NCBI RefSeq assembly: GCF_024158035.1
Contig: NZ_JAMZEK010000002.1
Coordinates: 620,001 to 684,000, forward strand
Direction of reading: 5' to 3'
Source of the DNA: Dyella lutea
Lineage (GTDB): Bacteria; Pseudomonadota; Gammaproteobacteria; Xanthomonadales; Rhodanobacteraceae
DNA length: 64,000 bases
The position numbers and the translations under genes are program-made. Below, piece by piece: positions 44,297-52,015 of this stretch (its first letter is position 1; each line of letters opens with the position of its first letter). The notes under the pieces were generated by a model that was given only the letters and a program-made list of their open reading frames with translations, was not told the origin of the DNA and did no database searches.

Positions 44297-44968
44297 GTGG
44301 CCGATGCGCCCAACCACCAGTCGCTGATCCACGCGCTGGGTGCCGACCTGGCGCCGGTCCGGCGCCTGCGTCCGCCGCTGTGGCGCACGCTGGGCTGGAC
44401 GCTGCTGCTGGCGGCGATGGCCGCACTGCTGGTCTGGCATTACGGGCTCACGCCGATGCTGACCCGCTGGCGCGGTGCGCCCGACCTGGCCTGGGCCGGC
44501 GTCGGTGCCGTGCTCACCGCGCTGGTGGCCGGCTGGGTGGCGTTCTCGCTGGGCGTACCGGGACGACCGGTATCGCGTGCCTGGCTGGTACTGCCGCCGG
44601 CGTTGCTGTGGATCGGTGCCAGCGGTGTGGGTTGCCTGCGCAGCTGGGTGGCGCCTGACACGGTGGTCGCCACGATGGCCGGTGCGCGCGGCTGCCTGGA
44701 GTTCATCCTGGCCTTCTCGCTGCCCTTGTCGGCGGTGCTGGTGGTGTGGCTGCGCCGCGCGTATCCACTGCGCCCGGTGCTGACCGCGGCGATGATCGGC
44801 GTGGCCAGCGCGGCCGGCTCGGCCAGCCTGTTGGAGATCTGCCACGAGTTCGATGCGGCGGCGACCGACCTGGCGGTGCATGCGCTGGCGGTGGGGCTGG
44901 TCATCGGCGTGAATGCACTTTGCGGCGGGCGGTTGCTGCGTCCACGTCGTTCGATCGCTGCGAGGTAA
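44297..44968 (+). CDS. nrsF: NrsF-family (DUF1109) membrane anti-sigma factor
   Basis: A 223-residue protein with an N-terminal cytoplasmic segment (LIHALGADLAPVRRLRPPLWR, the DUF1109 opening) and six membrane segments. NrsF proteins hold SigF at the membrane and release it when oxidant or metal modifies two conserved cysteines; here C133 (ARGCLEFILAFSLPL) and C182 (LEICHEFD) lie at the expected sites, with C113 and C209 in addition. GTG start at 44297, one base after the sigma stop, with GGAG upstream, so the pair is translationally linked. Confidence 0.9.
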   Translation: MADAPNHQSLIHALGADLAPVRRLRPPLWRTLGWTLLLAAMAALLVWHYGLTPMLTRWRGAPDLAWAGVGAVLTALVAGWVAFSLGVPGRPVSRAWLVLPPALLWIGASGVGCLRSWVAPDTVVATMAGARGCLEFILAFSLPLSAVLVVWLRRAYPLRPVLTAAMIGVASAAGSASLLEICHEFDAAATDLAVHALAVGLVIGVNALCGGRLLRPRRSIAAR

Positions 44969-44990
44969 CCGCGGGCGGGCTTCTGGCGAA
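44965..44990 (+). promoter_or_regulatory. ECF (SigF-type) promoter of mrpX
   Basis: GTAACC (44965-44970), 16 bases, CGAA (44987-44990). The -35 overlaps the nrsF stop codon. Transcription would start near 44996, right at the 5' hairpin and 44 bases before the mrpX ATG. This is a perfect match to the promoter of sigF. Confidence 0.8.
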
Positions 44991-44996
44991 AGGTCG

Positions 44997-45018
44997 ATGT
45001 GCGACATCGGTCGCACAT
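44997..45018 (+). promoter_or_regulatory. 5' leader hairpin of mrpX
   Basis: A perfect 9-bp inverted repeat, ATGTGCGAC and GTCGCACAT, with an ATCG loop. It would sit at the extreme 5' end of the mRNA from the ECF promoter and eight bases before the AGGAGA ribosome binding site. Such 5' stems often stabilise abundant small mRNAs; an operator role is the alternative. Confidence 0.55.
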
Positions 45019-45039
45019 CCATTTCCAGGAGAACGTCGC

Positions 45040-45363
45040 ATGAAAATTCTCGCCAAGCTCGCCCTCGGTCTCGCTTTCGCCGGCCTCGCCGGAGGCTTCG
45101 CCAGCTCTGCATTCGCACAGGACAGCATGGCCCAGGACAGCGGCATGAAGCACGACGCCATGAAGGGCGACTCGATGAAGCACGACTCGATGAAGCACGA
45201 CGCCATGAAGGGCGATTCGATGAAGCACGACTCGATGAAGCATGACGCCATGAAGGGCGATTCGATGAAGCACGATTCGATGAAGCACGACGCCATGAAG
45301 GGCGACTCGATGAAGCACGACTCGATGAAGCACGACGACGCCATGAGCGGCGGCGGCATGTGA
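45040..45363 (+). CDS. mrpX: Secreted methionine-rich pentapeptide repeat protein (MrpX/MXKDX type)
   Basis: A 107-residue protein: Sec signal peptide (MKILAKLALGLAFAGLAGGF, cut near SAFA^QDS), then 13 consecutive pentapeptides M-K-(H/G)-D-(S/A/D) at residues 36-100 and a short AMSGGGM tail. Sixteen of the roughly 81 mature residues are methionine and there is no cysteine. MrpX of Azospira is a periplasmic peptide of this type that is oxidised by hypochlorite and reduced by a methionine sulfoxide reductase. Here it follows sigF-nrsF behind its own ECF promoter, with a Tat-MsrB gene divergent from sigF. His replaces many of the lysines of the usual MXKDX unit, so metal binding is also possible. 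Confidence 0.92.
   Translation: MKILAKLALGLAFAGLAGGFASSAFAQDSMAQDSGMKHDAMKGDSMKHDSMKHDAMKGDSMKHDSMKHDAMKGDSMKHDSMKHDAMKGDSMKHDSMKHDDAMSGGGM
45145..45339 (+). repeat. Tandem repeat encoding the methionine pentapeptides
   Basis: Thirteen 15-base units arranged as four copies of a 45-base unit (encoding MKHDA-MKGDS-MKHDS) plus a final partial one. Copies differ only at silent positions such as GGCGAC/GGCGAT and CACGAC/CATGAC. Copy number is likely to vary between strains through slippage or unequal recombination, always in frame. Confidence 0.9.
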
Positions 45364-45454
45364 CGTGTCCGGCCCCGGGCGGGTGCCGGCGAGCCGCACC
45401 GCACCGGGGCCGACGATTCCGGGCCGGAGGCCGATCCCGGCCAGTACGGGGCGC

Positions 45455-45460
45455 TATAAT
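45455..45460 (+). promoter_or_regulatory. Likely -10 box of the rsfS transcript
   Basis: A perfect TATAAT without a good -35. Transcription would start near 45467. This lies after the upstream in-frame ATG at 45459, so that ATG cannot be used from this promoter; the TTG at 45507 is then the best start for rsfS. The promoter may have been acquired when rsfS lost its nadD-linked transcription. Confidence 0.5.
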
Positions 45461-45506
45461 GACGGCGCGCGATCCCGCGCTGCTCTCCGCACCGAGGCCT
45501 CTCCTC

Positions 45507-45896
45507 TTGGCTAATTCCGCCCGCAACGACAAACCGGTTTCCACCTCCAGGCTGCGCCAGCAAGTGCTCCAGGCGCTGGAGGAGCTGAAGGCCAAGGACA
45601 TCCGCGAGATCGACGTCCGCGGCCGCACCTCGATCGCCGATCTGCTGGTGGTCGCCTCGGGCACCTCCACCCGGCACGTGAAGTCCATTGCCGACGAAGT
45701 GGTGAAGTTCGCCAAGAAGGCCGGTGTGATGCCGCTGGGCGTGGAAGGCGAGCAGGAGGCCGAGTGGGTGCTGGTGGATCTCGGCGACGTGATCGTCCAC
45801 GTGATGCTGCCGCGCATCCGCGAGTTCTACGGGCTCGAGCGACTGTGGACGGTGGGCGATCGCGAGCCCGATGCCGGCGCCGCCAGCGTCGGCTGA
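45507..45896 (+). CDS. rsfS: Ribosome silencing factor RsfS
   Basis: A 129-residue protein (DUF143/Iojap family) that binds ribosomal protein L14 and blocks subunit joining when nutrients are low. Conserved blocks are ALEELKAKDIREIDVRG, IADLLVVASGTSTRHVKSIA, GEQEAEWVLVDLGDVIVHVM and REFYGLERLW. The TTG start fits the TATAAT at 45455-45460 and a GAGG ribosome binding site; an ATG at 45459 would add 16 unconserved residues. Normally directly downstream of nadD. Confidence 0.93.
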   Translation: MANSARNDKPVSTSRLRQQVLQALEELKAKDIREIDVRGRTSIADLLVVASGTSTRHVKSIADEVVKFAKKAGVMPLGVEGEQEAEWVLVDLGDVIVHVMLPRIREFYGLERLWTVGDREPDAGAASVG

Positions 45897-45908
45897 TTCC
45901 CCGCATCG

Positions 45909-46379
45909 ATGCGCGCGCGGCTGATCGCCGTCGGTGAGCGCATGCCCGGCTGGGTAGCCGAGGGCTTCGCCGAATATCGCAAGCGACTCTCGCACGAGCT
46001 GCCGCTGGAGCTGGTCGAGCTCAAGCCCGGGGCGCGCGGCAAGGGCCGCGACGATGCGAAGGCGATCCTTGATGAGGGCGCGGCGATCCTCGCTGCGATC
46101 GGTCGGGACACCCACGTGGTGGCCCTCGACGGCCGGGGCAGGACCTGGTCCAGCGAGGATCTCGCCGCCCAGCTGCAGCAATGGCGCATGGCCGGTCGCG
46201 ACCTGGCCTTCCTGATCGGCGGCCCGGACGGCCACGCGCCCGACGTGCTGGCACGGGCCGACCAGCGCTGGTCGCTCGGTCCGCTGACCCTGCCGCACAT
46301 GCTGGTGCGGCTGGTGCTGGCCGAACAGCTGTACCGGGCCACCACCATCGTCGCCGGACACCCCTACCATCGTGCCTAG
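45909..46379 (+). CDS. rlmH: 23S rRNA pseudouridine-1915 N3-methyltransferase
   Basis: A 156-residue SPOUT-fold methyltransferase. The family blocks ARLIAVGERMPGWVAEGF, VVALDGRGRTWSSEDLA, LAFLIGGPDGHAPDVL and the C-terminal trefoil knot LTLPHMLVRLVLAEQLYRA are complete, ending GHPYHRA as usual. It methylates pseudouridine 1915 of 23S rRNA. Twelve bases after rsfS, the conserved partner. Confidence 0.97.
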   Translation: MRARLIAVGERMPGWVAEGFAEYRKRLSHELPLELVELKPGARGKGRDDAKAILDEGAAILAAIGRDTHVVALDGRGRTWSSEDLAAQLQQWRMAGRDLAFLIGGPDGHAPDVLARADQRWSLGPLTLPHMLVRLVLAEQLYRATTIVAGHPYHRA

Positions 46380-46433
46380 GCCGGCCGGGCGCCGGGCGGC
46401 TATGCTGCCGGTTTCCTCGACGACCTTCCGCCG

Positions 46434-46880
46434 ATGACGCTCTCTGTCCGTATTGCCGACACCCGCGATCTCGATCGACTGGCGCCGCTGTTCGACGCCT
46501 ACCGCCAGTTCTACCGCCAGCCGGCCGATCTGGCGCGGGCGCGCGACTTCCTCGCCGAGCGCCTGGCCCGGCAGGAGTCGCTGGTACTGCTGGCCGAGCT
46601 GGACGGCGAGGCGATCGGCTTCACCCAGCTCTATCCCTTGTTTTCCTCCGTGCGCACGGTGCGTACCTGGCTGCTCAACGATCTGTTCGTGGCTCCTTCG
46701 GCGCGCCGCAGCGGCGCCGGACGGGCGCTGCTGCAGCAGGCCGCGGCGCAGGCGCGGGCGCGTGGCGCGGCCAGCCTGAGCCTGTCCACCGCGCTGGACA
46801 ATGCGCCGGCGCAGGCGCTGTACGAATCGCTGGGCTGGGTGCGCGACACGCAGTTCTGCGAGTACGGCTTCACCCTCTGA
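46434..46880 (+). CDS. GNAT family N-acetyltransferase
   Basis: A 148-residue acetyltransferase with VRIADTRDLDRLAPLFDAYR at the start, LLNDLFVAPSARRSGAGRAL as the acetyl-CoA-binding motif A, and LSTALDNAPAQALYESLGW as motif B. Typical small stand-alone GNAT; substrate unknown. It lies between rlmH and maf. Confidence 0.9.
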   Translation: MTLSVRIADTRDLDRLAPLFDAYRQFYRQPADLARARDFLAERLARQESLVLLAELDGEAIGFTQLYPLFSSVRTVRTWLLNDLFVAPSARRSGAGRALLQQAAAQARARGAASLSLSTALDNAPAQALYESLGWVRDTQFCEYGFTL

Positions 46881-46904
46881 GCCCCCGGGCGGTCCGGACT
46901 ATTC

Positions 46905-47465
46905 GTGCTCTACCTCGCCTCGCAATCGCCGCGTCGCCGCCAGCTGCTCGAGCAGCTCGGCGTCGCCTTCGAAGTCGTGCACGTGGACGTGCCCGAGCAG
47001 CGCTCGCCGGAGGAGTCGCCACGGCACTACGTCAGCCGGGTGGCGCGCGACAAGGCGCATGCGGGGCTGGTCCGAGTCGGCGCCCCGCAGGCAATCGTGC
47101 TCGGCAGTGATACCGAGGTGGTGCTGGACGACGAGGTGTTCGGCAAGCCGGCCGATGCCGCCGATGCCGCAGCCATGTTGCGCCGGCTGTCCGGACGCAC
47201 GCACGAGGTGATCTCGGCGGTGTGGCTGGTCGGCGAGCGGCACGAGGACAGCGAGCTGTGCGTGTCACGCGTGCGCTTCGCCGAGCTGGACGAAGCCACC
47301 ATTGCCGCCTACGTCGCCACCGCCGAGCCGTTCGGCAAGGCGGGCGCCTATGCCATACAGGGGCGCGGTGCGACCCTGGTCGAACATCTGGACGGCAGCT
47401 ACTCCGGTGTCATGGGATTGCCGGTGTTCGAGACCGCCCGGCTGCTGGCGCGCTTCGGTGCCTGA
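46905..47465 (+). CDS. maf: Maf family nucleoside triphosphate pyrophosphatase
   Basis: A 186-residue protein with GTG start. [19 protein letters not shown] is the Maf signature with the catalytic S-x-S-P-R-R, followed by [17 protein letters not shown] and [20 protein letters not shown]. Maf proteins hydrolyse dTTP, UTP or modified NTPs; the Arg pair and the EVV loop suggest the dTTP/UTP class (YhdE) rather than YceF, which is an inference. Common neighbour of rlmH. Confidence 0.95.
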   Translation: MLYLASQSPRRRQLLEQLGVAFEVVHVDVPEQRSPEESPRHYVSRVARDKAHAGLVRVGAPQAIVLGSDTEVVLDDEVFGKPADAADAAAMLRRLSGRTHEVISAVWLVGERHEDSELCVSRVRFAELDEATIAAYVATAEPFGKAGAYAIQGRGATLVEHLDGSYSGVMGLPVFETARLLARFGA

Positions 47466-47480
47466 GGCTTCGCCCGGCGC

Positions 47481-48338
47481 TCAGGCGGCCGGGTGAAGCA
47501 CGATAAACCAGCTGGCTACGGCCAGCGCGTTGTTGATGCCGTGGGCGAGCACCGCCGGCCACAGCGAGCCGGAGTGCAGGCGCAGCCAGGCGCAGCCCAG
47601 CCCGAGCAGGGCCAGGTTGGGCAGCGCGTACCAGTGCCAGCCCAGGTCGGGCAGGTGCACCGTGGCGAACAGTGCGGCGCTCAGCAGCATGGCGGCGGCG
47701 ATGCGCGCGCCGCCGAGGTCGCGCTGGGTCGACCTGCGCTGCCGGAAACCCAGCAGCGAGGAGAACAGCACGCCGCGGAACATCGTCTCCTCCACCAGCG
47801 GACCGAGCGTCACGGCCAGCGCCGCCAGCGCGATCCGGCCCGGCAGCGCGGCCTCGTGGCCCATCTGCGAGATGGTCTGGGTGACCGGATGGTCGCCGGC
47901 CAGCCAGTGGGTAAGCAGGCCGCCGATCACCGGCACTCCAACGCCCAGCGCCAGCGCCGCGAAATAGAACGCCGGATGGGTGCTGGGCGCAAAGCCGAAG
48001 CCCTGCCTGGCCAGGGCCAGCCGCCACTGGCTCGGCCAGCGCCGATGTACCAGCCACAAGGTGATGCCGGCGGCGAGCAGCAGGGTGACCGCGGTCACCG
48101 CCGTACGCACGTCGGGGTTTGCCATGGCCGACTGCAGCGGGCTGCCGACGTGCACGCCCTGGCCCGTTCCCAGCGCCAGGCCGGCGACGAGAGCGGCACC
48201 GAAACCGATCACCAGCTGCAGGCAGAAATAGAGCGCCAGCAGCGCCAGGGCCTCGCCCACGCCCGGGGCGCACACGGGGCGGGACAGGTGCGGCGGCAAC
48301 GGCGGCGGGGCTGCCAGTGCGTCGGCGGCGGCATTCAC
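47481..48338 (-). CDS. CPBP family intramembrane metalloprotease
   Basis: A 285-residue protein with about seven membrane segments. The CPBP (Abi/CAAX protease) motifs are present: [19 protein letters not shown] with the EExxxR box, [18 protein letters not shown] with the F-x-x-x-H motif, and [11 protein letters not shown] with the HxxxN-like box. Physiological substrates are unknown for bacterial members. It is convergent with maf across 15 bases. Confidence 0.9.
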   Translation of the reverse strand: MNAAADALAAPPPLPPHLSRPVCAPGVGEALALLALYFCLQLVIGFGAALVAGLALGTGQGVHVGSPLQSAMANPDVRTAVTAVTLLLAAGITLWLVHRRWPSQWRLALARQGFGFAPSTHPAFYFAALALGVGVPVIGGLLTHWLAGDHPVTQTISQMGHEAALPGRIALAALAVTLGPLVEETMFRGVLFSSLLGFRQRRSTQRDLGGARIAAAMLLSAALFATVHLPDLGWHWYALPNLALLGLGCAWLRLHSGSLWPAVLAHGINNALAVASWFIVLHPAA

Positions 48339-48487
48339 GAATGGCTTTCCGGGGTGATCATGGACGGGACCAAGCTAGCTGGACGGTTCGTGCTCCGGCA
48401 ATCCCTGCCATCGGTCATGGCCGCCCCGACCCTGCCTGTATAGTGTGGATTCCCTGTACGGAGGACCCGGGCGCCCGCGCGCCTCCC

Positions 48488-50053
48488 ATGTTCGCATTCG
48501 ACTGGCTTGCCGACCCCACTGCCTGGGCCGGCCTCCTCACCTTGCTGGTGCTGGAGGTGGTGCTGGGCATCGACAACCTCGTCTTCGTGGCGATCCTTGC
48601 CGACCGGCTGCCGTCGGGGCAGCGCGACCGGGCGCGGGTGAGCGGCCTGGCGATCGCCCTGGTCATGCGGCTGGTGCTGCTCGGCGTGATGAGCTGGCTG
48701 GTCAAGCTGACCGCGCCGATCGTCCAGTGGCACGGCTTCGCGTTGTCCTGGCGCGACATCATCCTGCTGCTCGGCGGCGCCTTCCTGCTGTTCAAGGCCA
48801 CGCTGGAGCTGCACGAGCGGCTGGAGTCCGGCGGCATCAGCGAGCACGGCAGCCGCCCACCTGCGCGCTTCTGGCTGGTGGTCGCGCAGATTGTGGCGCT
48901 GGACGCGGTGTTTTCCCTGGACTCGGTGATCACCGCGGTCGGCATGGTCGACCAGCTGTCGGTGATGATGATCGCGGTGGTCGCCGCGATGGTGCTGATG
49001 ATCAGCGCCAGCAAGCCGCTGACCGCCTTCGTCAACGCGCGACCGACGGTCATCGTGCTGTGCCTGTCGTTCCTGCTGATGATCGGCTTCAGCCTGGTCG
49101 CCGAGGGCTTCGGCTTCCACATCCCGAAGGGATATTTGTACGCGGCGATCGGCTTCTCGATCATGATCGAGGTGTTCAACCAGACCATGCGCCGCAACCG
49201 CCAGCGCAGCCTGCTCGGCAGCGCACGGCATCTGCGCGACCGTACCGCGCAGGCGGTACTGCGGCTGCTCGGCGCCGGTGGCGTGGAAGAAGACGGCGAG
49301 CCGGCCAAGCCGTCCGCCGGCATGGACGAGGACGCGCCAGCGGTGGCGGTGTTCGGCAAGGACGAGCTTTCGATGGTGCAGGGCGTGCTCGACCTGGCCC
49401 AGCGCCCGGTGCGTTCGATCATGACCCCGCGACCGGAGATCCGCTGGATCGATCCGCGCGACGATGTCGACACCGTGCGCCGCGAATTGGCCGAGGCCGG
49501 CCACGACTGGCTGCCGCTGGCCCACGACGACCTGGACGAACTGCTGGGCGTGGCGTCCACGCGGGACCTGCTCGGCTGCCTGCTCGACCACGGTCGCATC
49601 GAGCTGGAACCGGTGGTGCGCAAGCCGCTGATGGTGCTCGAGTCGCTGAGCGTGCTGCGCCTGATCGAGGAGTTCCGGCGTGCGCCGCTGCAGGTAGCGC
49701 TGGTGGTGGACGAATACGGCAGCCTGCTCGGTCTGGTCACGCCCAGCGACGTGCTGGAGGTGATCGCGGGCGAGTTCCCGGATGCGCTGGGGGGAGACCC
49801 CGCGGCCAGCCAGGACGAGGACGGTGCCTGGCTGCTCGACGCGGGTCTGGATGTGCGTCGCGCCGAGCAACTGCTGGGCAGGCGCCTGCAGGTGGACGAC
49901 AGTTTTTCCACCCTGGCGGGCTTGGTGCTCGAGCGCCTTGGCCGCCTGCCGGAGGTGGGCGACAGCGTGACTGCCGACGGGTGGCGCTTCGAGGTGGTGG
50001 CGATGGACGGGGCCCGCATCGGCCGCCTGCGGGTGGTGCCTGCAGCCGACTAG
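48488..50053 (+). CDS. TerC-family membrane protein with CBS and CorC domains (YegH/YoaE-like)
   Basis: A 521-residue protein. Residues 1-235 form a seven-helix TerC domain with [21 protein letters not shown] and [19 protein letters not shown], both acidic motifs thought to bind metal. Residues about 300-430 are a CBS pair ([18 protein letters not shown] and [19 protein letters not shown]), followed by a CorC/HlyC transporter-associated domain ([20 protein letters not shown]). TerC proteins export manganese or handle tellurite stress; the fusion resembles E. coli YegH. Start chosen at the first ATG of the membrane domain. Confidence 0.92.
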   Translation: MFAFDWLADPTAWAGLLTLLVLEVVLGIDNLVFVAILADRLPSGQRDRARVSGLAIALVMRLVLLGVMSWLVKLTAPIVQWHGFALSWRDIILLLGGAFLLFKATLELHERLESGGISEHGSRPPARFWLVVAQIVALDAVFSLDSVITAVGMVDQLSVMMIAVVAAMVLMISASKPLTAFVNARPTVIVLCLSFLLMIGFSLVAEGFGFHIPKGYLYAAIGFSIMIEVFNQTMRRNRQRSLLGSARHLRDRTAQAVLRLLGAGGVEEDGEPAKPSAGMDEDAPAVAVFGKDELSMVQGVLDLAQRPVRSIMTPRPEIRWIDPRDDVDTVRRELAEAGHDWLPLAHDDLDELLGVASTRDLLGCLLDHGRIELEPVVRKPLMVLESLSVLRLIEEFRRAPLQVALVVDEYGSLLGLVTPSDVLEVIAGEFPDALGGDPAASQDEDGAWLLDAGLDVRRAEQLLGRRLQVDDSFSTLAGLVLERLGRLPEVGDSVTADGWRFEVVAMDGARIGRLRVVPAAD

Positions 50054-50067
50054 GCGAGGCCGGCGGC

Positions 50068-50463
50068 TTAGCCGGCCAGCATCGCCCGGACCACGCCGAT
50101 GCCGGCGAGCACCAGCACCGCCAGCCAGGCCAGCATGCCCACGGCGAAGCCGCCCTCGCGCTTGGCCGGGTCGCGCAGATAACCCGCCATGTACCAGACG
50201 CGACCGACGATCCAGACCAGTCCGGCGACGCCCGCCCAGCCGGCGAAGCCGTGCGTGGCGGCCAGCCACAGCGCCGGCAGGAACATCACCGTCTGCTCCA
50301 GCGTGTTCATCTGCACGCGGTAGGCGCGTTCGAAGCCCTCGTGGCCGGTCGTGGCCGGCGCCTTGATGCCGTATGTGGCGCGGGCCTTGCCCACCGCAAA
50401 GGCGGTGGCGGAGAGCAGGAGGACGTTGAGCAAGGTCACGAGGGCGGGCAATTGGGCGAGCAT
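50068..50463 (-). CDS. MAPEG family membrane protein
   Basis: A 131-residue protein with four membrane segments and the MAPEG signature ERAYRVQMNTLEQTVMFLPAL (EraxrxxxNxxE) followed by WIVGRVWYMAGYL. Bacterial members are glutathione-dependent transferases or peroxidases of unknown role. A GTG 33 bases upstream (50496) is an alternative start. Convergent with the TerC-CBS gene. Confidence 0.88.
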   Translation of the reverse strand: MLAQLPALVTLLNVLLLSATAFAVGKARATYGIKAPATTGHEGFERAYRVQMNTLEQTVMFLPALWLAATHGFAGWAGVAGLVWIVGRVWYMAGYLRDPAKREGGFAVGMLAWLAVLVLAGIGVVRAMLAG

Positions 50464-50574
50464 GCTGGGGTGGTGTCCGATCAGGGCTGTCGCCACCTAC
50501 ATTAGCCGGTGGCGTGGCGAGTGTGGTGGCAAGCGGCTATCGTCGCCGCCAACGATGCGGGAGCGGGGTGGACG

Positions 50575-51456
50575 ATGGACTGGGGCAAGGGACGTTCGAG
50601 CGACAACGTGGAGCAGGGCAGCGGCGGTGGCGGCGGGCTCTCCCCGCGCGGCGGCGGCCGGCTTGGCCTCGGCGGGCTGGTGGTGCTGGTCATCCTCAGC
50701 CTGGTCTTCAAGCGCGACCTGATCACGCCGTTCCTGTCCGGCGATGGCACCGCATCCCAGCAGACCAGCGGCCAGATCCAGTCCACCACGGCAGTGGACT
50801 GCCACAATCCGGCGAACCAGCAGATCGATTTCGTCTGCCGCGTGTTCGGCGCCACCGAGGACACCTGGGGCCAGATCTTCGCCGAACACAACGCCCGGTA
50901 CGTGCAGCCGAAGCTGCACCTGTTCCGCGGCAGCGTGCAGACTGCCTGCGGTGCAGCGTCGACTGCGGTCGGGCCGTTCTATTGCCCGGGCGACCAGAAG
51001 GTCTACCTTGATCTGGACTTCTTCCAGGAGTTGCAGAACCGCTTCCACGCCGCCGGCGATTTCGCCCGCGCCTACGTGATCGCGCATGAGGTCGGGCATC
51101 ACGTGCAGAAGCTGATCGGCGTGTTCGACAAGGCCGACCAGGCGCGCCGCCAGGGCGCGGCGATGCAGGGGGCGACCGGTCTGTCGGTGCGCCAGGAACT
51201 GCAGGCGGACTGTTTCGCCGGCGTCTGGGCGAACCGCAGCCAGCAGCGGCTGAACTGGCTGCAGGACGGTGACGTGGAGTCGGCACTGAATGCCGCCAGC
51301 CAGATCGGCGACGATACCCTGCAGCGCGAGGCCCGCGGCACGGTGGTGCCCGACTCGTTCACCCACGGCACCTCGGCGCAGCGCGTGAAGTGGTTCAGGA
51401 CCGGTTTCCAGAGTGGCGACATGGCCAGTTGCAACACCTTTGCCGGGCCGATCTGA
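50575..51456 (+). CDS. ypfJ: YpfJ-family neutral zinc metallopeptidase
   Basis: A 293-residue protein: short Gly-rich cytoplasmic N-terminus, one membrane segment (LGLGGLVVLVILSLVF), then the DUF2342/zinc peptidase domain. The zinc site is H171-E172-x-x-H175 in VIAHEVGHHVQKL; ELQADCFAGVWANR supplies the third ligand. Four cysteines in the outside domain probably form disulfides. Family role is unknown but widely conserved. ATG 50575 chosen because MDWGKGR is the usual start. Confidence 0.92.
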   Translation: MDWGKGRSSDNVEQGSGGGGGLSPRGGGRLGLGGLVVLVILSLVFKRDLITPFLSGDGTASQQTSGQIQSTTAVDCHNPANQQIDFVCRVFGATEDTWGQIFAEHNARYVQPKLHLFRGSVQTACGAASTAVGPFYCPGDQKVYLDLDFFQELQNRFHAAGDFARAYVIAHEVGHHVQKLIGVFDKADQARRQGAAMQGATGLSVRQELQADCFAGVWANRSQQRLNWLQDGDVESALNAASQIGDDTLQREARGTVVPDSFTHGTSAQRVKWFRTGFQSGDMASCNTFAGPI

Positions 51457-51594
51457 CGGCCACGGCACGACGTTCGGCAACGCCGGCTAAAGGAGGCATC
51501 GCGACGCATCGACGGAGCATGTTCCGGCGGCCGGCAGTCTGGATAGAATCCGCCGGCTGCGCGCCGAGGGGTGCGCTCTCCCGCGGTCCATCCG

Positions 51595-51981
51595 ATGGTC
51601 CATCCCTGCCTCGCCTGCGGCGCTTGCTGCGCTTATTTCCGGGTCGCCTTCCACTGGTCCGAGGCCGAGTCGTTCCTCGGTGGCACCGTGCCCGAGGCGC
51701 TCACCATCAAGCTCGATCCGCACCGCCTGGCCATGCGTGGCACCGAGGCGAGGCCGGTGCGCTGCGTGGCCTTGCAGGGTGAGGTCGGTGTGCAGGCCAG
51801 TTGCGGCATCTACCCGCAGCGTCCCTCGGTCTGCCGCGAGGTGGCCCCGTCGTGGGAGTTCGGAGAGATCAGCCCGCAATGCGACAAGGCCCGTCTCGCC
51901 CATGGGCTGGCGCCGTTATCCCCGCAGGACTGGATCGATCCCTCCGGAGCCGGCCTGCCGCCGCTGCCTCGCAGCGCCTGA
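51595..51981 (+). CDS. YkgJ family cysteine cluster protein
   Basis: A 128-residue protein with the YkgJ pattern: HPCLACGACCAYFRV near the N-terminus, CGIYPQRPSVCREV in the middle and a final cysteine in SPQCDKARLA. The conserved cysteines probably bind zinc or an Fe-S cluster (UPF0153 family, unknown function). A GTG at 51571 is an alternative start but its ribosome site is too close. A TAGAAT -10-like box lies at 51544-51549. Confidence 0.88.
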   Translation: MVHPCLACGACCAYFRVAFHWSEAESFLGGTVPEALTIKLDPHRLAMRGTEARPVRCVALQGEVGVQASCGIYPQRPSVCREVAPSWEFGEISPQCDKARLAHGLAPLSPQDWIDPSGAGLPPLPRSA

Positions 51982-52015
51982 TCGGCGCGCCGAGTGCCGC
52001 CCTTGCGCAACAAGG

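Noticed and set aside
45145-45339. Regular repeats as a possible CRISPR array
   Set aside because: There are no spacers; the repeats are contiguous, in frame and encode the pentapeptides.
45459-45461. ATG at 45459 as rsfS start
   Set aside because: It overlaps the TATAAT box and would add 16 residues outside the conserved domain.
46434-46880. RimI in the rlmH-maf cluster
   Set aside because: The GNAT lacks the RimI-specific substrate loop and is too divergent to name.
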